Origin: Sanderia malayensis | Taxonomy: Eukaryota; Cnidaria; Scyphozoa; Semaeostomeae; Pelagiidae | DNA: 64,000 nucleotides | NCBI GenBank assembly: GCA_013076295.1 | Contig: RQOL01000663.1 | Span: forward strand, 124,001-188,000 | Reading direction: 5' to 3' | In this document: positions 57,975 through 64,000 of the stretch, piece by piece | Position numbering within the stretch: position 1 is the first letter of the stretch | How the letters are laid out: each line of letters begins with the position of its first letter | Position numbers and translations under genes: made by a program | The notes under the pieces: generated by a model | Database searches by the model: none | Told to the model about the DNA's origin: nothing | Seen by the model: only the letters and a program-made list of their open reading frames with translations

Positions 57975-58358
57975 TCATAGTATGTATAGTAAGGTATGTA
58001 TAGTAGGGTATGTGTTGTATTGTATGTATTGTAGGGTATGTATTGTAGGATATGTATTGTAGGGTATGTATTGTAGGGTAGGTATTGTAGGGTATGTATT
58101 GTAGGGTATGTATTGTAGGGTATGTATTATAGGGTATGTATTGTAGGGTATGTATTGTGGGGTAGGTATTGTAGGGTATGTATTGTAGGGTATGTATTGT
58201 AGGGTATGTATTGTCGGGTATGTATTGTAGGGTATGTATTGCAGGATATGTATTCTAGGGTATGTATTGCAGGGTAGGTATTGTAGGGTATGTATTGTAG
58301 GGTATGTATTGTAGGGTATGTATTGTATGGTATGTATTGTAGGGTATGTATGTAGGGT
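57975..58358. repeat. 15-bp minisatellite (reverse complement of the 8812-9325 unit)
   Basis: Around 25 copies of GTATGTATTGTAGGG, interrupted at its right end by the MITE and resuming at 58802. Confidence 0.95.
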
Positions 58359-58359
58359 A

Positions 58360-58801
58360 CCGTATTTCCTCTATTTAGCGCCCACCCTCTATTAACCGCC
58401 CCCCTCCAATAAGCGCCCATCCTAAAATCAAGAAGTGTGAAATAAGCGCCCCCCTCTACTAACCGCCCAGGGCGGTTAATAGAACCCTTACGTTTTTACT
58501 TGTTTGGTTCAAATAGTAACGTAGAAGCTCTTTAAGGCTGGAAAAACACTTTCATCGGGTCGTGAGCGTTTGGAAAATGCAATGCAGTCAGGATCACCAG
58601 TTGAAGTTGATCTTACTGCTTGATATTGAATAACATTCGGACTACATAAGATTATTCTTTTGTTTTCGAGGTTGTTTGATTTTAAAATTTTAGGACTGTG
58701 AAATAAGCGCCTCCCTCTTTTAAGCGCCCCCTCTAATAAGCGCCCACCCAATTTTGCAAAATATTTAATAAGCGCCCGGGCGCTTAATAGAGGAAATACG
58801 G
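58360..58801. mobile_element. MITE with CCGTATTTCCTC inverted ends, inserted in the minisatellite
   Basis: Begins CCGTATTTCCTCTATTTAGC and ends with the matching inverse (TTAATAGAGGAAATACGG). Preceded by TA (58358-58359) and followed by CA where the minisatellite phase predicts TA, so a TA target duplication with one mutation is likely. Many internal GCGCCC blocks in both orientations give a self-complementary structure. Related ends are found at 23074-23343. Confidence 0.85.
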
Positions 58802-59273
58802 CATGTATTGTAGGGTATGTATTGTAGTATATGTATGTAGTATGTATGTAAGTATGTATGTATGTATGGGCATGAGCGGCAGCGAATGCAGCGTGCGAAG
58901 CGCGCCAACCAGATTAAGCATTGTTTACTTGACGGGCTCCGGGGAGGGAGCGAAGCGACCGAACCCGGCTCATGTATGTATGTATGTATGTAGGTTTTTA
59001 TGTATGTATGTATGTATGTATGGGCATGAGCGGGAGCGAATGCAGCGCGCGAAGCGTGCCAACCAGATTAAGCTTTTTTCACTTGACGGGCTGGGGCGAA
59101 CGAGCGAAGCGAGTGATGACCCCTAGTTGTATTAACTGTGCTTTGTCAATTAAATTATTCTTCAACCAGATCATCAATTTCAACATTAGAGGACCAAGAA
59201 ATATAGAAAGGGTAGTTTGAGCAAAGATATAGAAATAATCTCTGAAGCATCTGAAAATTATTATTAAACTTAC

Positions 59274-59752
59274 CAACGGGAGATACAATGTGCCTGTTCA
59301 ATAACAATTGAGTTTATTCTATTTTTGTATACGGTAGAGCTCAGAATTTTCCTCCAAAAACAAGAATAAAAAATAGCTTCGGGAGTCATAAAAAGAATTT
59401 CAACTTCACCATTTTTTATTGACTCTGTAACAGATGGACCCCCTTGACGTTCGCCAACAAATTTGGCATCAATGGCTAATTTTAAAAGGCTATTAACTTG
59501 ATCAACAATCAAACTGGCAAGAGGTGAAACAACCAAAGTCATAACAGAGGGCCTGTCGTTCACAGGACAATCCCTACTTTCAACTGCAGATAATAGTTCA
59601 GAGGTAAAAGCAAAACAAAAGGTTTTGCCAGAACCTGTTGGAGCACAAACAAAAACATCGCTTTGCTCCATTATCTTCATATAAACAGCTTTTTGGAAAT
59701 TCTTGAAATTAACTTTATGTCTACTTTCTATTTCTGCGGTAAGGTCAGCCAC
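59274..59752 (-). pseudogene. RecQ-like helicase, first exon (motifs I-II)
   Basis: From MADLTAEIESRHKVNFK: Walker A FVCAPTGSGKTFCFAF, LVVSPLASLIVDQVNSLL (motif Ia), ILFMTPEAIF and motif II as IVIEQAHCISRW, with Glu-Gln replacing the Asp-Glu of DEAH. The exon ends CGTTG/GTAAGT, a consensus donor at 59268-59273. No downstream exons with motifs III-VI were found to the left, where Helitron e begins about 150 bp away. Loss of the Mg-binding DE pair argues against helicase activity. 160 codons are intact, so it could be a recent 5' fragment. Confidence 0.75.
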
Positions 59753-59759
59753 TTTGAAT

Positions 59760-60530
59760 CATTATTTCGAAAATTCCCGGCTTTTGGTGATGAAGCTGTG
59801 GAAAACTGCAGAATCCAGAACAGAAATGGAAATTCGCACCATTGACCAATCAGAGTGCTGGGTATAAAATCCCTGCAATTTGATTGGGTATGCCAACTTC
59901 TTGGCGGAGCAGCCCACTTTTTTCACTGTGAGTAAATAAGTCCCTTGTTCGGAGTTGTCCAACGAATGTATCACAGGGACACAATGCAGTGAGTCTATTT
60001 CGTATGCACCATGCAAGAAGTGAGTGACAGGGCTTTTTATGCACCCATTCTTATGAACAGAGATAATTTGCCCAGGGGGGAATTTTCCTTGCAGTTCACA
60101 AGGCCAAACTTTTTGCTAAAGTATGCTTTTGTTTTAAATATTTCACCAGAGGCATATCTGTGTAATCTCATTGTTCCAAAACTCTGCCAGAACTCAGTGA
60201 GCAGACTATAGTTAGAACGGTAAATAAAACTATTTCCAGGTTATTCTCAATTAGTTGGAATCGTTATATAAACATAATTCACTACCTTCCACCTTTGTGA
60301 AATCTGATAAAGTCTTTATGATTCTTGATCCATTGAAACATTGCATGAATGTTGATGTCCTCTAACAAACTTGCTTTCATACCTGGGTGTGTTTGGGCGC
60401 CGTAGAGCTTTGGATCTAGTTTGGTGTGGGTAAATTAAGAAAGTGGTTGCCGATACATGAATATGTCACAAAATTAGGACCTGATTCATGCAGCAGATTT
60501 CCATTCTGGTATTCATTTACTGGTTGAGAT
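59760..60530. other. Upstream region of the RecQ-like exon, no gene recognised
   Basis: Several overlapping short ORFs without motifs. It may contain the RecQ gene 5' flank (minus strand), and the right part may hold decayed sequence of the next fragment. Confidence 0.4.
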
Positions 60531-60541
60531 AATGTTTCAGC

Positions 60542-61235
60542 ATTCAGTGGAAAGGCAAAAAGATTGCTTGGTCTACATGGAAAATTTTTCCAGAGATAAC
60601 GGAGACCTTCATCAAGTAAGCGTTTTAAAGTATTTATGTTCTGCTATATATTCTTTTGCAAATATGCTCCTCATTTGATGTTTACAATGCATTACATGAA
60701 CCTAATGCACTTATTATCCTTCTTTCTTTTTCAGGCTTTCAAATTGCGAGACAGCCAAACCAAATGAGCACAACAACAATCAGATTGAATGGTTTGTTAT
60801 ACTGATGTACAACAGATCAAGCTCGATTAAAGAGATTAATGAGTATTGAAGATATCACTTAACCAAAAAACAATGTCCTAGCGAAAGCTCACCTCCTACA
60901 AGTAATTCCCTGAAGCAACATATAAAGAGAGCTGCTTTCACTGAATACATGAACTGAAAACAAACAAGTATCACCTAACTTTGTTATCATAAAAACGTTT
61001 TATTTCCTTGTTGTAGAAAAGTCTGGGGGCAGTCATTGTTGCCCATGCAGAACCTGCCAGATACTGATGATTGGGGTTGGCTTCAGAATGAAGATTCAGT
61101 ACTACTTCTCTGGATGACGATACCCGAGGCATTGAAAGCTTGCCAAGAATTGATAAAATGCGGTTGCAAGACTTAGTGCTCCAATTGATGCAAATGCAGA
61201 CAATTTGATTTGGAATGTATAGAGCTCTGTCTTTG
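60542..61235 (+). pseudogene. Cys-rich C-terminal fragment of an unrecognised multi-copy gene
   Basis: Pieces joined by plausible introns: HSVERQKDCLVYMENFSRD (60542, donor GTAAGC), EWFVILMYNRSSSIKEINEY with LKQHIKRAAFTEYM (60735-60960), and KVWGQSLLPMQNLPDTDDWG, PEALKACQELIKCGCKT, CKCRQFDLECIELCLCNGQ (61015-61235). The WGQ/P..WGW/CGCK/C.C/C..LC.C ending is familiar from numerous uncharacterised metazoan proteins, often near transposons; function unknown. Stops and frame changes show decay. Confidence 0.55.
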
Positions 61236-61249
61236 TAATGGACAAAGTC

Positions 61250-62500
61250 CTGTTGTGTATAAAGTAATCATTTGTCTTGTGTTAACCGTGATTTGGAGTT
61301 CTGACCTCTTATGTCTTAGCCAATGGCAATTTTGTTGAAATCAGGTTCAGAAAATTCGCATTTAATTTTCAGTTTTTGCGATTGTTGAAAATTCTATGAC
61401 GTCATCAAAAATATCACGCCATAGCTAATTTTTATCGAAGGCCTATAATTAAAATATTTTTGTTGAAATGAACTAAATTGATGACGCTAATCGCGAATCT
61501 GCAGTTTTTAGGAAGCTGACATGCTTACTAATGTGTATATTGATAATTTTCTCATTGAGGACTGGGTCCGAGTACTTTGGTCTAAAAATAGCATTTAGGG
61601 GCGAATTCCGATTGGGGTTCTGACCCTATTTTTTTCAGCATGTTCAACTCTACATGTGTGCCTAGTTTCATGCTGGTATCATAAAATGCACAATTGTAAC
61701 GCTAAGCTTCCTCACTATCATGCATACAACTGCTTTCATTTTCGTTTTCGAAAATCATTTCAGCAAATGTCTAAAAAATACATAAATACAACCAATAACA
61801 ATATTGAAATGTTATACGTAGTTTCCATAACACTTAAAAAATAAGATATAGCAGAAGAGTCCTTGACCTCATGTTTAGATAAAAATCAAATACTTCAAGG
61901 TTTCATGATATTTTCTTCAGGGGGTAAAAAAGAACAATTGAGCCACCTATTTCCCTGGAACAATCTGGTTATATGCTTTTAGTTTGATTCACAATAAAAT
62001 TAAGTTTCACAATGCCCCTGATTTTCCTTGTAACAGGATTACATTCTCGCTATCATGTAGCCTCGTATTCATCTAATTATTGTGATCACATGCGCATGTC
62101 AATCAATGTCAATCATGTATAGTATAAATAGCTTTGTCAATTGTAATTTAATTCATTCTTATTCATCATTATTCTCGTACTATCATTTACATATATTTCA
62201 TATTTGATTGTTACTTATTCGAACGAGTCTTTTTGAGTTGCATTGCGTAATGGTAGCTCGACCAGCATTACATCCTTCCTTAACCTGCCAAGGTGCATTC
62301 GATCTGAAGTCCACATTAATTATACAAAAGAACTAGAAAAAACATTCGATTCAATGACGGATATCTTGAGCATAGACCACATGGACTGCACAGTGGTTAA
62401 GCTGTAAAAATATAATTTCTTTCACAGATTGCATGAACCGCAAATACAAAAATACATCTCCAACCAATGCAATACCCACAGGTGAGTGCAGTTGCGTGAA
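61250..62500. other. No gene recognised
   Basis: AT-rich. A TATAAATAG at about 62124 lies in a region resembling an LTR or promoter, but no matching second copy or ORF supports it. Confidence 0.4.
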
Positions 62501-62504
62501 TCTG

Positions 62505-62758
62505 TAAACCAGCTGCTTTGGTGCTAGAGATTCTGGACTGTGAGGGTTCGAAACCACCGTCAGATCGGGGGTTGTCTAGTGAACAGTCGTTTTCAAAATT
62601 ATAAACTTCTGTTGTACAAATGGGAGCATTGAAATCACTAGGACCTCATATACTACTATATATGTAGTGATTTAGTGCATGCTACCATGCCCCTGCTGGA
62701 AATAAGGCCCTTGGCCCTTCGCAGGCTATCACGTTAAACATAAACTCACTCATCGAAG
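62505..62758 (+). mobile_element. Probable tRNA-derived SINE
   Basis: A good pol III B box, GGTTCGAAACC (62545-62555), follows a weak A-box-like TGGTGCTAGAG (about 62519). The 3' half has GCATGCTACCATGCCCC, GGAAATAAGGCCCTTGGCC and GGCTATCACGTTAAA, which resembles conserved 3' tails of SINEs in marine invertebrates. Boundaries and TSDs not established. Confidence 0.5.
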
Positions 62759-62759
62759 A

Positions 62760-63140
62760 GTACTTGGTATAGGTAAAATAAAATTGGTAAAAAGGTAGAT
62801 GTTAAGAAATGAAAAATAATCTCTATGACACGGGAAGGCCTTATGTGCATGTTCATCAGACTGTGGTTAACAAATTTTGTGCAAAACTTAACTTTGTAAA
62901 AAATTTTAAAAAATGTGTCAGCCATTATGACTTATAAATTGAAAAGTCCTATGTGTGCTATAAAAATGATTTTTGTTTCCTAAAATCTGCCTTTTAACTG
63001 ATTTTCAGAAATGTTTTCTTACCGTTTTTGTTGCATTTGCCATGGCAGAAGAATATTGGTGTGGGATGTGCTTCACAGCAACATCTTCTAAGAACTGGAG
63101 ACACTTGACATGACTAACTGCTCGTCGTCCGACTAATGCA
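62760..63140. other. No gene recognised
   Basis: AT-rich DNA; the right end may include an intron of the next minus-strand gene. Confidence 0.4.
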
Positions 63141-63142
63141 AT

Positions 63143-63541
63143 CTAGTTTGCTCTTTGTTGGCAGCTTTCAACCTCATTCGGAAGGAAGGATCCATTTGGA
63201 CAATTAAACATTACAGAAATATCTGGAGTCTTGTCACTGAGTCCATAGCCGGATAATCGATTCTCTGTAATCATGGTTGCCACCCAATTTACAGATTCGT
63301 TCCGTCTTTCCAACGTCAGTTCATGCGGCTGGGCATAATAATTGAAGTTATCGGTTACGACCTTGCGACTTACACCTGGAACAACAGCTTCATTCGGATT
63401 TCTTATGATGTCCAGAGATTTTCCTTCTTTCTCTATCTCGTCAAATATTGTGTCTAAATGACCCTTGCCACATTCGTCTAACTTCTTGTATAAGAACGTG
63501 GGCGAAACTGTCAGTCGCAATGTGCCAGGCTGCAGCAGTGT
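63143..63541 (-). pseudogene. DUF6589-like gene fragment
   Basis: The frame (opening before the marked start, with acceptor-like AG near 63545) reads RLTVSPTFLYKKLDECGKGH, then VVTDNFNYYAQPHELTLERR and NESVNWVATMITENRL. A DNxN/Y segment followed by a W-containing helix (here SVNWV) is what I associate with the N-terminal part of DUF6589 proteins (DNxD...SLHW). Intact for 126 codons, so it may be a genuine exon. Not contiguous with the plus-strand fragment at 55391. Confidence 0.45.
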
Positions 63542-63544
63542 AGC

Positions 63545-64000
63545 CTATCAAAAAATTAGAAACAATTTCGTTCACGATGTAACCTGAAATGAAGGACCTG
63601 TTGACACACAGGCCATTAGCAAGTTACCTGTCTCAGGAAGTGGGCGTTCGTGCGTTAGCCCTTGAACTACCTGAGCAAAACCTAGCCCTAAGGTCGGTGA
63701 TTGCCCAGGAAAACACTTTTCCCGCCAACGCACCTGTCACCGCAGCGAAAAACTGCGGGATAAGGAAGGAAAAAGAAAAGAACAGAAAAGAGAAGGGGGG
63801 AGTCGAGAAAAAAGGAAGAACGTAAAAGAAGAAAAAAAAATTGAGGGAGGGAAAACCAGGGTGGGGATGAAATTGTAGCTATAATTTAAGGCGTGAAAAC
63901 TGATCGGAATAAATCTCAAGGGATCTAGCAAGTTAGATAGCATGGTGTCACCCGCTGTGACCTCGTGATAATGCAAGCAGACAAACTACCACCCTCCCCA
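63545..64000. other. Unassigned right edge; purine-rich tract
   Basis: A short ORF (63589-63825) ends in an A/G-rich stretch (63764-63860). No protein motif; a repeat or element end is possible but not demonstrable within the window. Confidence 0.35.

Larger units (their letters stand above)
57054..59126 (+). mobile_element. Helitron (unit e) with internal 15-bp minisatellite and MITE
   Basis: Starts TCTAATATCACTATTCTG at 57054 after A57053 and ends GATGACCCCTAG at 59126 before T59127. The 5' ~900 bp matches unit c in reverse complement, including the segment around 57520-57960. It contains the 15-bp minisatellite (about 57975-58358 and 58802-58870), a MITE, and two GC-rich blocks (58866-58972 and 59021-59126) that both resemble the Helitron 3' end; only the outer one ends in CTAG. 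Confidence 0.9.

Noticed and set aside
62376..62556. A genuine tRNA gene with A box at 62388 and B box at 62545
   Set aside because: The box separation is about 150 bases and no acceptor stem or cloverleaf can be drawn; a SINE with the A box near 62519 is more plausible.

Overview
The window is eukaryotic and almost certainly metazoan: genes have GT-AG introns, the coding remnants are THAP, HECT, DUF6589-like and RecQ-like proteins, and the interspersed repeats are typical of invertebrate genomes. A cnidarian is my best guess, because these multi-copy families (RecQ-like helicases, G2E3-like HECT ligases, DUF6589-like genes, IS3EU-like integrases) are what I associate with coral and anemone genomes. 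That is inference; another aquatic invertebrate or a fish is not excluded. I see no conserved housekeeping gene and no prokaryotic architecture. The window is a repeat-rich graveyard in which most genes are broken by isolated stop codons or insertions.

Left part (1-12609): a minus-strand gene of an unrecognised multi-copy zinc-binding family is split by a Kolobok-type DNA transposon (2152-12497) flanked by TTAA. The Kolobok encodes a multi-exon THAP/DDE transposase and, convergently, a protein with the P2X7-type intracellular zinc domain. One intron of the transposase holds three Helitrons joined head to tail (5393-10733), with exact A/T target flanks and two kinds of minisatellite.

13380-30320: a minus-strand LINE (ORF1 plus PHD/endonuclease) carries a second LINE fragment inserted in its endonuclease. 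Then come a degenerate hAT-like transposase, BED/zinc fragments, a RecQ fragment, a multi-exon HECT ligase gene on the minus strand with a MITE in an intron, an N-terminal fragment of an autonomous Helitron Rep/helicase, and a second HECT-like gene.

30830-43430: an IS3EU-like integrase-core transposase with one in-frame TAA, preceded by a truncated paralogue; unrecognised minus-strand ORFs; a second hAT-like transposase split by a 1.27 kb TTAA-flanked inverted-repeat element; and a copia fragment with a recognisable tRNA-iMet half-molecule primer site.

43721-64000: a RecQ-like helicase gene whose second exon is split by a single Helitron (45950-46619) with frame-perfect flanks and whose intron holds a 51-bp perfect inverted repeat; a LINE split in ORF1 by a Penelope-like element with a 12-bp target duplication; a third LINE; a DUF6589-like gene; a fifth Helitron copy (57054-59126) with an internal MITE; a first exon of another RecQ-like helicase; a Cys-rich gene fragment; a probable SINE; and another DUF6589-like fragment.

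The strongest result is a set of empty-site reconstructions. Kolobok at TTAA, Helitrons between A and T, and Penelope with a TSD can each be removed on paper to give back a continuous reading frame or splice phase, which fixes their boundaries to the base.
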